Source of the DNA: Selaginella tamariscina
Taxonomy: Eukaryota > Streptophyta > Lycopodiopsida > Selaginellales > Selaginellaceae
NCBI GenBank assembly: GCA_003024785.1
Contig: PUQB01000068.1
Coordinates: 62,001 to 126,000 of the forward strand
DNA: 64,000 bases
Reading direction: 5' to 3'
The position numbers and the translations under genes are program-made. Below are positions 53,137 through 64,000 of this stretch, piece by piece. The notes below the pieces were generated by a model. It was not told the DNA's origin. It ran no database searches and saw nothing but the letters and a program-made list of their open reading frames with translations. The first letter of the stretch is position 1; each line of letters opens with the position of its first letter.

Positions 53137-56100
53137 CACTCCCCGCCTTTGAAAATGTCAACGTCCTCGTTGACGTAACTCCAAGACTAGATAATGTTAG
53201 AAAAAATTAACCAAAACTAACATATCACTCTATGTGGAGTCAGCCAAAAGTTCACATAAGTTTTATTACCCCCCTTGCATTACGCGAAACCAAGTACTTC
53301 AGAACCGTCGTTCACTGAGTCGTAAACCCAGCTGCCGGAGGCACCACCTGCGACATGAAGTCACTTGGAGACCTTTTGCACGTCTGCAAAGTCTGTCACC
53401 CGACGCACACAACACTGGTTAATTTCTTTACTTAACTAGAATTTATATTGGAGGCCTCTAGTTAGTGTTGTTGCCGGCCCCTTGGTTAATAAGAAATAAA
53501 GACTTGCTTTATTCCTTAATATCAAACACTTTAACGACCTGTCGTCTTAGCACACAACAAGCACTTTGACGTCCATCTCAAGTGCTTAACCAAATGCCTT
53601 CATTTCTCCAATTGTTCCACATTTCCACATGTCACGGTATTATAGCCTCACTTTTTTGTATCCCTCGGTGTTTCTCATTACCCCTTTACGTAAGGGTCTA
53701 CTACTATACCTATCCTTGTTAGTATATAGTTACGTCAGACTAGGTATGAGACTTTATCGAATCAAGCTCTTTTCTGATACTAGAGTACTATTCCCGAAAC
53801 CCTGTTCTTTGTAGACATGTCAATCTGGCCAGAGGCGATCACAGAGGCGCATGGCTGTACACATGTATACAACAAGGTCATACCAATTTGCCAAATGCCA
53901 TCCACTTGGTGTGTCATTAACATAATTTATTCCTAATAGGAACCAAATTGAGTCAAATCTACAACCAAGTGTGATAAGCTCTACCATTTGTCTTTCGCAA
54001 CCTATCTTGTACTCTTTCATAACACCGACCAGTTCAGGGACAGATAAGCTAACATACCTTTCTTACAACTTGTGTGGAAACCAGGAAATTCAACCCATCT
54101 CTAGCGCTTCAATCGATGACCTTAGATAACACGTTCCTTAATTGTCACTTTCATTGTACTCATTCCCCAAAGAGCACATCATACTAGATGCCGTTCAATA
54201 CTTCTCAACTCTTTATCTCACTAAGTTTAAAAATATCAAATTTCAAAACTTATTTCCATGATAAGAGTCTCTCTAAACTCAGAATACTGCACGCCTTCGT
54301 AACATTATATTTATTTCCAACTCTTAAATTGATTTCGTAAATGTTTCTCAACACTATACCGAAGTATACATTTCACTAATTCGAGCAATTAGTGTTTTAA
54401 CAAACATCTTTTTAAACTAATCCTTATTCTATAAACAATTGCAATTTCAATATTGATACTTTTGAATGGATAATGATCGTTGCAACGTTCAAATCCTAAG
54501 CTTATCAACTAGTTGTTATACTAGCAAATATAAACTTATAATCATATCAATTTATTGAAATGCTACAACTATAATATAGACATGGTTTTAGTTGACATGA
54601 ACCGAACTTTAGTTTTGAGATGGAATTGTTCAGAGACTAAGAGGAATCATGAACTAGTGTCTGGTTCATCTAACTGATTTAACAAGATATTCTTTTCCAC
54701 ATTAATGTTATCATGACACCAAAGTGCCACCATAACTTCATGTTTCAATTATATCTCATAATTCAGTAGATCCCTTCCAAACATGAATAAGATATTTAGT
54801 TCAGTATGTTGAACTAAGATACACTATTCATTTTAGACACCTAGTAATTCAGAAAGTACCACATTGCCCTCAAGCAATGTATTAAGAAACGCCTCATTTC
54901 TCAACTAACTTGAAACATGTTTTAAGTTATAACACTAAGGTACTGCCTTACCAAAGTGTTGAACAGTCCGCTTGAGTCTTTATATTTCATAATTATGGCC
55001 ACCTCATGTGATCATAACCAAGTCTTAATATTGAGCACTCTAAACTCAATATTCAAGAGATACCATACTATACTTTGACAAGTCATTTATAATCAATATT
55101 AAAAGACTGTCATAAATACTTTTAAAGTGTAAGGAACCATGAACTACGATCATCAAGAAGGGACATCAACTTCTTGAATTAATTTAACCACTAGATATCT
55201 CACTTTCAAGGATTTTGAATCAGACTCAAGGAACACCATCAAACCTTGAGATAGAACTAATGATTAACCCAAGGAATACAATCAAACCTTGAGTCAAAAT
55301 AGTTCTATTTTTTGATATTTCAAAGAACTGAAGATACCTACTTGAAATTCTTGAGTGCCCACATTTTCGACCATGATGCAAAGTTAAGAAACTGTCTTTT
55401 GAATATCATATTTGACTCTAAAATGAAATCGATATTGGAAACCAATACCAACTTCTAATTCTTATCGAATACATATCTTAAGGAGGTACATGCACTTAAA
55501 CCTGTAATAGAAATCCGACTGTTACTGGCTCATTAATAATTCTCAACATAAGTTATCAAATTTAGCAAGTTTCCTTACTTAGTCGATAAACTAAGTGGAG
55601 AATCCCAAATCATGCTCTTCTTAAGCAAGGAATCACTCTTGTTCAAGAGCTTATTCCCTCATTGCAAACAACGTTACAGATTCCAAAATTAAAGAGTTAA
55701 CAATGAAATGCATAAGTGTGCGCCGAACGCCTTCACTATGCAAGTCCTTCATTACTTAGTAACTTGAAAATGTAAATGTATGTTTCCAACATTACTTTTT
55801 ATGATAGATCACGCCATCCATCCAAAACTGTTCGATAAGAAACCGAAATCCTCAAGCTATTATCCCAAGTCTCTCTCATGATCCCATATGAGACAACTTC
55901 ATAATCAAGTTAGTCGAGCTAGCTAACTTGAATACAGAGTGCACGCTTACAACTAATTAAGGTTTCATGTTATACTTTGTTAAATCAAGGGACTTGAATT
56001 TAGTAAACTATTCCACCTAATGTTACTTGCAGCTAGCGTCATCAAAATATTGCGAACATCAGAATAATACTTTGACTACATTGGATCTTCAAACCCATTG

Positions 56101-56774
56101 CTTAACATATTTATCATATGTTAATATTTGACTTTTTTGTATTATAAGTTCATCACCATAGTCTGCTTCTGGAGTTACACTCTGGAAAACATGCACTATA
56201 ATGAGAGCTTATTTTTACAATTCTGTCAGAATGTAGTGTTCACTCTTATGTTTGAATATGCCCTTCTCCCAAAGTCAAAGACGCACTTTTGAACATAAGT
56301 CTTTCCCCATTTGACACTATTGCTGAACCTGATATTGAATCTTGACATAGGTCAAAACTCAATGGACATGTCACGTTCTCAAATCATGTGTTATCCCAAA
56401 TTCAACACCTTAAAGAAAAAGAAAATTTTCAATAATGTAGACTTAGGATATCACAAGACCACCTCACAAGACTTAGTTTGTAAGCCAGAACAAACTAACA
56501 TGCCACATCTTGTGGAAGTATATGGTAAAGTAACATGAACACCATAAGGTAAAGTAACCTGGCATACAACTTGGAAGTTGCCTTCCAAGTGCTACCTTTG
56601 ACATTCGAGTCCATAACCCACACCCACTTAGAAGTAGGTGTATTCTAAAGTTATAATCTCAGGACCAACTCTCCACGCAGAATTCAGACGTTAGCCAAAA
56701 GTGATAGAGTACTTTAAGAATTTAGAACTAACAAACACACCACACTTTAGGCAGTCTTACTGACCGTAGAGAAT
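53137..56774 (-). other. Interior of the LARD-like element, no genes
   Basis: About 3.6 kb, AT-rich and full of stops on both strands. No gag, pol or other domain recognised. Purine tract AAAGGCGGGGAGTG (minus strand, 53137-53150) borders the 3' LTR. The conserved ends with an empty middle suggest a non-coding template RNA. Confidence 0.7.
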
Positions 56775-56787
56775 GGCTCCGATACCA
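56775..56787 (-). promoter_or_regulatory. tRNA-Met-type primer-binding site of the LARD-like element
   Basis: Minus strand TGGTATCGGAGCC, one base from the usual plant initiator-Met site TGGTATCAGAGCC, two bases inside the 5' LTR. Confidence 0.85.
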
Positions 56788-56789
56788 AT

Positions 56790-58529
56790 TGTCAGAGTTT
56801 TAACCCAAAGGGCCAACACGTGGTTGCCAAGTGGCCATTTGGCGTCATCACCCTGTGTGAGCAATGCTAAGTCTTCCAAGATAACCTAAGAGTCTGACTC
56901 TGGGCCCAATTAGGCAAAAGACTTAGAGTCCTACCCTAAGTCCCCTAGAATGACCATCCCTGAACCCTAGAGGCCCAATTAGGCAGAAGACTTAGAGTCC
57001 TACCTAAGTCCCCTAGAATGACCATCCCTTGAACCCTAGAGGGTAACCCGAGTAGACTTTAGGATCCTGTCCCAGTAGACCTAGACAGGCTCATGCCTAA
57101 CCCCACAAAGGAGATGTGTCTCACACATACCCTCATGACAGTCAAGGCATCGTCATTACCCCTTGAGGAATCACCCTCATCCGGGAGTACAACCCCTTTA
57201 GGGCGACAAGGGGTACCCTGAACCATGACTAACCCTAAGGGTTTGAGTGGCCAAGTCATACCCTAGACCTAGGGCTAGTACTTAGTGAGGACACGAGTGT
57301 GCGCCGTAGGGGACACGAGTGTTTTTGCTAAGCAAACTCCCTAAGGCTAGGTTTGGATAACCCTAAGTACATGACCTTGCGAGTGCCTTATAAAAGGGCT
57401 TTTGCTAATGAGCTTAGGTTGTTCAACCCCTGGATTCCAAGGAGAACACTCCCCTACCAAGTGTGCCAAAGCACACCTAGTTACGAGACCTAACCTCCCT
57501 TGAGCGGATGCCCAAGGCTTAGCACCCTAGTGCAAGCACAAGCATGCCTGTTGGCTAGAGTATCCAACCCCTTAGCGACAAACCCATGACACAACCCAAA
57601 GGGCATGCCTTGGGCTTTGTATCGCGTGACGTTAGCCCAGTGTCACATCTCCATGTGACACTGCCTTCCATGATGTGGGCTATCATGCCATAGCCCTTAG
57701 ATTCAAGAGTTGCACCAAGTACCACAAATGTGGCTCCTAAATGCCAACTCTAGAACCCCTCAATGAACCCTCAGGAACCAGGTAATGTGAACCTGTCAAA
57801 CAAGATCCCACGCCCACAGTTGGACAAGGACACGGATGTGCCTTGCTTGGCCATGAGTGCTACACCTAGCTTGACGTGGAGGAGGAGGCTGGAGACAAGC
57901 CTCAACCTCTGCCTCTTGGAACGTGCATTCCGACAAGACCTCCTAGGCATGGATTCGCCAACGTTAAGGGTAAGCTACCCTGAAGGTGGGACGTACCCTG
58001 GCATTGGAAGTTAGGGCGGCACAACAGAGGGTTGTGCCTTGACGACACAAGCTAGAGCTTGCACTGGGAGAAGAGTAACAAGCTCAGTCATGAACCCAAG
58101 AACCCTCACTCCTACATACTCTACCTTATTTATGTGACGGAGCCCCCCCCTCTTTTCCTATATGTGTAAGTGGGCTGGCACTAAATGCCAGCCCCTTAGT
58201 TAAAGAGATGAGTTTGCACATTAACCCCTACCCTAAACCCTAACCAAGGGGGTGGGGGTTTTAGGGCATGGGTTAGGCAACCCTAGGGTGTTTCTAACCC
58301 TATTTAATTAGGACGTCAAAATCGGGGGTGGCTTTTCTAAAAGGTAAGTGCTACCTTCGTTGAGAGTTTCTCGCGACATCTAAAGATAGCCGATCGGACT
58401 ACCCTTAAACACCTAAGTGCACTAAGTGGGGCTGTTTCTCACTACATCTAGGGTCTGTCAACATAGTACAGTAGGTAACAACAGTCAACGTCCAAAGTAA
58501 AGGGTCGAGTCATAATAAAAACTATGACA
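56790..58529 (-). repeat. LARD-like element 5' LTR
   Basis: 1740 bp, plus-strand ends TGTCAGAG and CTATGACA. Contains CTACCTTATTTATG, telomere-like CCCTAAACCCTAACC (about 58227) and a G-rich block after it. Pairs with 51486-53136. Confidence 0.9.
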
Positions 58530-58533
58530 CTAG

Positions 58534-58863
58534 CCTCTTAATTAATGAAATAAGTTTTCAACCTAACATAACTCCTACCCCTAAACCTTACCCAAGGGAG
58601 GGGGGTTTAGGTCAACCCTAGGGTTGTTCCTAACCCTATTCAACATGCCAAACTCATATAAATTAACTGAAAAACTTTACTTGAAAATAAGTTTTAGCTT
58701 CGCCTAGAGTTTTTTATAAATACTTAATGACACATAACCAGACTATTACTAAATACCCAAGTGGCATATTTCTTATTACATTAGGGTCCATCAACATGGT
58801 ACAATAGGTGACAATAATTAATCTCCAAAGTAAAGAGTCAAGTCATAGTAAAAAATTATAACA
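58534..58863 (-). repeat. Old long LTR, second part
   Basis: Continues the old LTR from 42376. It aligns with 58200-58529 of the younger LTR (shared CCTACCCCTAAACC, TTCCTAACCCTATT, CAACATGCCAAACTCAT, TAAAGAGTCAAGTCATAGTA) and ends TTATAACA at 58863. Confidence 0.75.
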
Positions 58864-61633
58864 TATACCATATTTTGATTATTTAAGTCCATAAATAGAT
58901 TTATTTAGCCCATTGTTCTTGCCCTTAACCTCAAGAGTTAGTGTTTGTCTCATATAAACAATTTGATTTATCTTACAATTTAAAAACTCATTTTTAACAT
59001 TCATTTGTGATAAATCTAAATCCAAATCCATAGTGAAAACAAGTAATAAATTAGCTTAGCTACTTGGGAGAATAGAGTAGTCCACACATGCTCTTTGTGT
59101 GTATCCTTTTGTTTACAAAGCCTCACTTTGAATTATTCCACCTCACTAGATTGCATGTACTTAACCTTAAACAACCACATGCATGTGACTATGTAGCATC
59201 CTGCAAGAGATTCAACCAAAATCTAAAAGTTATTACTTACCATGGCTAAGAACTCGTCTTTCATTACTACCTTCCAATGAAATGCCTTCAGAAAGTTAAG
59301 TGCTTCCTATAGCCTTTGGTTTTGAAATGACCTTGAATGGATGAAGGATGGCTATTGGGCATTGTTAAAGGAAACAATTGATGTGAGTCCAAGTTCATGT
59401 TCTCATGCAATGACCCAACTACTTGCAAGTCTAAGGCACCTGACTTATGTGTGCGAGTAGTTGTACTAGCCTTTTATGTATGCTAGGTTGTTCAACTTTA
59501 TGTATGTTGGATGTGGAATGATCTATTCATGAGTAGCCTTATCTAGAGGGGTATCAAGTAGTGAATTGTGGCTTGAAGGTGTAGAAGTTATTGCATATGA
59601 AGAATTCAAAAGATTTGTAGTACGAGGAAGAATTCCACACCCCAACTAGTGAAGGCCAAGGCAAATCCCTGACTGAAAATTATATATTTTGCACTAATTC
59701 TATCCATATGTTTGAGTCGAACCTCAAAGACTACCCAAGTTAGGACTTAGATTATTATTTAAGTCGGTCCTCGAGTAGTTTGAGGTGGGTGTTGAGTTGT
59801 CAGAGGTGGCCAAGGTGGTCCTCAAACTCCTATCCAAGGTGGTCCTTAGGCAATCTAATGTGGACCTCAGACTCATGTTTGAAGTGGTCCCCAGGTACTC
59901 CAAGGTGGTCCTCCACACAATTGATTGATCCACTCTTATTGGTTTTTTGGCACATTTGAGTAGTGAGTCCATGTTGGTTTAGATTCACCATAATGCTTGT
60001 AGACAACTTGTTTAGTGCGAAAAAGCCAAACTCTCTCTCACACACACACATATATATATGATAAGCTATTAGCACTTCATTATATAACATGCACATATAT
60101 ACATTACATATTTATACTTTATATGTATGCGTATAGTGATATTTATTAGCTATACAATATATACACACATACTGTGCTAATAGCTTATCATATATAAACA
60201 TTGTATGTGTTTTACTAACTAGAAGAGTAACTTAACATCATGGTTTTGAGTAATCATCTAGTTTTTCTTGGATGTAAAGTTCAAGATCTACAAAGGCATA
60301 TCCAAGGCTCCAAACACTCTAATATGAGCCATTGAAGATTTAGACTTTAGAGGTGTCTTACCACTCACTGCTTTGGTTGGCAAAAGGTTAAATATATATA
60401 CTCTAACTTTTACGACCTCAAACCAATATACATGAGGTACATATAAGGCTTTAAGCATTGCATGTGCTGCAAAGACTGCATCCTTCAACAACTCTTGGAG
60501 TTACTTATTGTATGGATATTTTATGAGAGTGTATGAGATTAGAGAAGGCTTTACTAGTGAACTCCTTACACAATCTACTCTGATGGTTTGAATCTTCTTA
60601 ATAATGGATATTTCTAATCTAAGTATGCCCTACTTAATCTTAGTTAATGTTTGATCTCTAGAGGATATGCACTTAAGAAATGATATTTTAGAAAAATCAT
60701 CTATTAAAAGAATGAAAGTATAAAAGGTCTTGTCTAGATGCAAGTGTGCAAGACCCCATATATCTAAGTGCATTAGTTCAAGAATATTTTTAGTCCTAAT
60801 AGCATAGGTAAGGGTTTGATTCATGAGATATACTCTAAGTTTGTTAATGTCATGTATAAATGCCTTGCACACACCACATAGCATAACATAAATGTAATAA
60901 ATCATAATTTGAGATGGATGCAAGATTTAAACACACAATCAAATAAAACATAATATAATACGGATTATACTCACATGACCCGTTTTTATTTAAGAAAGAA
61001 AAATTAGCATTTACAACTTCAAATGAAGTACATATAACAAATTCCTAGTGAACTATGGAACATAAAGTATATAATTAATGGTTTGCTTAAATGCTTCGAA
61101 ATATGTGCTTGCCATGTCACTCATGACTAATGTTTCATCACTAGTTGTATACATATGGATGTTAAACTTATATTGTTTAAAGTGTGTGAACATCTGGTTT
61201 GGATGAAGTCATGTGGTGAGAAGCCCCACTATCAATTCACCACTTGGGTTCAAGGTTGGGTCCATAGTAAGCTATATTTGCATATATGATTAAAGTGAAT
61301 GAAAATCATACATTCTAAGCACACTTAGTAGATGTAAATATCGAAGACTCAAGTTTTTAAAATCTACATTTGCTAAGTGTGCCTGGTGCATCTTGGACTT
61401 TGGGTTTGGCTTGGAGGTTTGTGGGACATGTAGGGGTGGCTTGTCAGACCTCTTGCTCGGGTGTGGAGCTTTACTTGAAGAGTGAGAGCTTGGATTGTGT
61501 AGCTTGTGTGGACTCCCCAAGTTTACAAGCATAACTATAATACTCTTCAGTACATTGTGTTTGTCCAATGAAGCTTTTGTTGTAACATCATGAATTTAAT
61601 ATTTCTAATAAAAGTATCCTAGCTTTGATACTA
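58864..61633 (-). pseudogene. Copia gag, integrase and first half of RT
   Basis: Minus strand. Gag-like Pro/Ser/Lys-rich piece 61568-61290. Integrase N-part and core: KNILELMHLDIWGLAHL, YTFILLIDDFSKISFLK (60810-60690). Integrase end: YWFEVVKVRVYIFNLLPTKAV and GKTPLKS (60430-60340). RT start: LNKSIYGLK, stop, SKYG (58910-58870), the copia KSxYGLKQS motif with Q changed to stop. Many stops. PBS-like TAGTATCAAAGC at 61623-61633. Confidence 0.75.
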
Positions 61634-61794
61634 TGTTAGAGTATGTGAGAAAAAAATATACTTATATTATTTCAAGCAATATGCTCTATATACATTCATA
61701 TGTTGCCCTTTATATATTTGTATTTGCACATCCCACGATAGTACTGATATCCATGAATATTGTTGTATTACACACCTAAATTATTAAACTAACA
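61634..61794 (-). repeat. Copia 5' LTR
   Basis: 161 bp, TGTTAGTTTAATAA...TACTCTAACA on the minus strand. Pairs with 40476-40636. Confidence 0.8.
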
Positions 61795-64000
61795 TTGAAT
61801 TCAATTGTAACAGAGGAACTAATGTAGTTAAAACCAATAATATTGAAACTACCACTCAACATTTTCCCTACTAACTTTGTTGTGATTCTATTTCAGAAAT
61901 ATCCTTATAAATTTGGACTTTGTTAATGAATTATACCTAGTATTACCTACACACATATATATGCACATTATATAACTTTTCTAAATTTTCATCTATAATC
62001 CTCTATAAGTTAAATTTATAAAATTGATTCCAATATGGATAGATATATGTACATCATAAATATATTTTCTACATATTGTAAAACACTAGAAAGTTATGTA
62101 AATAATATAATTATTATTTAATTAGTATGTATCAAAGTATTTTTAAAAAAAAAAAATCAGCTAAAGTAAGTCAATTCTAAAATACAATAGAATAAACAAT
62201 AAAAATCAATTAAAGAAATAATATTTATTAAGGAAATGTAGATTTCTAAAATATTAATAGTTACTAATTAGAAAAAATAATACAATTTTAAATATGAATT
62301 TGTTAAGTAACCATTGCAAATTCACATTTACATGAACAATTTATGAAAATAAACAATAAAAAAATAAACAAATTTAAAATAAGAAGTTATTAAATTAGCT
62401 CCTTGATAATATATAGAGCTAGGTTAAAATAACAAATGAAAAATAAGAAAAATTTCATTTACCTTTATAAATTTTAAATTTACATATATACTCTTGTGAA
62501 AGTTTTAAATTTATATTTATACCCTTGAAATTTTTTAATTCTTGTATTTTAATTTTAATTAAAAATACTTAATAAAAATTATGTAATTAACTTATAACAT
62601 ATTTAAAATAAAATAAAATAAAATTTATGAATTGTTAAATGTTAAATATCATAATAGTAAATGCTAAGAAATAACACATTTTTTAAAATGATTTTATTAT
62701 ATTGCAATATATATATGTTTAAATGATTGCATTACGAAATTAAATATAGTAAAATATAATTAATCATAATTTTGTGATTTTTAAAACATATATATATATA
62801 TATTATAGTTTAATTTTATATATATACTTGAAATTTATAATATTTACATTTATATCCTTTGAAATTTTAAATTTTTATATATATTCATGAAATTTCAATT
62901 TAAAACTTTATACACTTTAAAATTAAACTAGTTTTTTTTTTAGAATCATCAAAAATTTATGGTCAATGTAAATGACATGCTTATCATTTAATAATTATAG
63001 ACTTTATTTTATTTCATTCTAAATATGCTATAAGTTAAATAGATATTTTTATTAAGTATTATTATTTAAAAATTAAAATATAAGGATTAAAATTTTTTAT
63101 AAATGTAAATTAAAACTTTCACACGGGTATATATGTAAATTTAAAATTTCTAATGGTATATATGATAAATTTGAGAGGTATATTTTCCCTAAAATTATAT
63201 ATACATTTTTAATTTAAGATTACCAAATATAAACTTAAATTCACATTGTAAGAGTAGATCCTTCACCTGTAGATATAATCACTACCGTTACAACACATAA
63301 AATAACACTACAAATTTCCGGTTAAAGCTTACTGTTTATTATTGCATATACATGACTGTGTGTGTGTGTGTGTGTCTATATATATATATAGACACACACA
63401 CACACACGGAGTGAGTAGATAGGAAACTATGTGTGTGTCACGAAAATGTGTAATGTTATGTAATACTTCACATTACATATAAACAGCTTTGGGAAATGAC
63501 TCTATTATCTATATGTAACGCATTATACGCACGTACATAATATACATGCTTGATGTGTACGTATGAGCTATAATAGTACATAATGAGGACAATCAGACTT
63601 TAAATGGAACCCTGAAATATGTCATATTTAATTTAAAAGATTGAAATATTTAAGGAACCCTTAACATTGTTTAACATTGTTTATTCCAAGTAAATATGAT
63701 AATTAAAATTATTAAAAATTTATAATTTATTATATTAGATAGTACAACACTAATCCTATATGACTTGAATGTTAACATGAATATAGACTATATATAATAT
63801 AATATTTAAAAACTAAAACGATGATCTGAATTATACACATGTAGAGCATAGATGGCCTTTCCTGGTAAGTTGACTCTATTAGCACAATATATATAAACTA
63901 AGCTTCTCTCTCTCTCTCTCTATCTATTAATTTAAATGTATCTACACAGACACACGCCCGTTGTGTGTGTGACATACTCTATACAAATGTCACGAGTGTC
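61795..64000. other. AT-rich intergenic DNA
   Basis: No gene or element recognised. Runs of A and T, AT repeats, and a 48-bp perfect palindrome at 63360-63407 formed by (GT)n, TCTATATATATATAGA and (AC)n. Confidence 0.65.

Larger units (their letters stand above)
42377..58529 (-). mobile_element. Large non-autonomous LTR element (LARD-like) with nested gypsy
   Basis: 5' LTR 56790-58529 (1740 bp), PBS 56775-56787, gene-less interior 53137-56774, 3' LTR 51486-53136 plus 42377-42401. Ends are TGTCA...TGACA. CTAG flanks both sides (42373-42376 and 58530-58533). The interior has no gag or pol motif, so the element must have relied on enzymes from another element. Its 3' LTR was later split by gypsy element D. 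Confidence 0.85.
40476..61794 (-). mobile_element. Degraded Ty1/copia element split by an 18-kb nest of insertions
   Basis: 5' LTR 61634-61794 and 3' LTR 40476-40636 are both 161 bp with TGTTAG...CTAACA ends (one end base changed in the 3' copy). PBS-like TAGTATCAAAGC follows the 5' LTR, and a GAGGGGGAG purine tract precedes the 3' LTR. Gag to mid-RT lies at 61568-58864 and the rest of RT to RNase H at about 41160-40637. The RT is cut between IYGLK and the SLMKSG...FYVDELIV segment, which are neighbours in copia RTs. The two halves are therefore best read as one element. No target duplication was found, and the LTRs are well diverged. Confidence 0.75.

Noticed and set aside
56311..56538. Small gene in the LARD interior
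   Set aside because: An isolated 75-codon frame, low complexity, no domain, surrounded by stops.
58220..58280. Interstitial telomere
   Set aside because: Only one or two CCCTAAA-like words occur, and they recur at the same place in every copy of the LTR (52820-52870, 58570-58640), so they belong to the LTR.

Overview
The window is plant nuclear DNA. It carries spliceosomal introns, chromodomain Ty3/gypsy elements, Ty1/copia and long-LTR elements, a plastid-type macro-domain exon, a plant-type FCP1/NIF phosphatase domain, and many (GT)n/(AT)n microsatellites. The chromovirus is of the sushi/Tf1/Tcn1-like type, self-primed and with a C-terminal chromodomain. In plants that group is best known from mosses and lycophytes, so a seed-free plant is my best guess, but the sequence does not prove it. 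No intact single-copy housekeeping gene is visible, and most coding sequence is transposon-derived or broken.

Layout. 1-7462: minus-strand chromovirus (copy A) running off the left edge, split by a 3.3-kb terminal-inverted-repeat element (1622-4928) that carries the first exon of a plastid macro-domain gene. 7463-7790: microsatellites. 7795-9695: about 36 copies of an 18-bp perfect palindrome at a regular ~45-bp spacing. 9995-19361: a broken gene with a ParB-like domain and a C-terminal methyltransferase-like domain. It is interrupted by a second chromovirus (copy B, 12061-18278) with full LTRs and a CACGC target duplication. 19673-20779: an FCP1/NIF-type phosphatase gene with frameshifts.

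21070-35440 is one large inverted duplication. Each arm carries a divergent proteasome-beta-like gene and copies of an unrecognised two-repeat protein gene. The left arm was later hit by a small inverted-repeat element (~21418-21700) and a degraded gypsy element (23019-27744). 35800-38640 holds exon-like pieces of unknown function and a short tandem repeat. 38640-40475 is AT-rich.

40476-61794 is a four-level nest. A degraded minus-strand copia is split inside its reverse transcriptase by an old long LTR. That LTR is split by a large non-autonomous LTR element with a PBS but no genes (42377-58529). One LTR of that element is in turn split by a young gypsy element with extra ORFs after its integrase (42402-51485, GGGCC target duplication). 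61795-64000 is AT-rich with no gene that I can see.

The points I consider most interesting are: the palindrome array next to the ParB-like/methyltransferase gene; sequence covariation showing self-primed reverse transcription in the chromovirus; the proteasome-beta-like family keeping Thr1/Asp17; and the reconstructed insertion history of the two composite loci.
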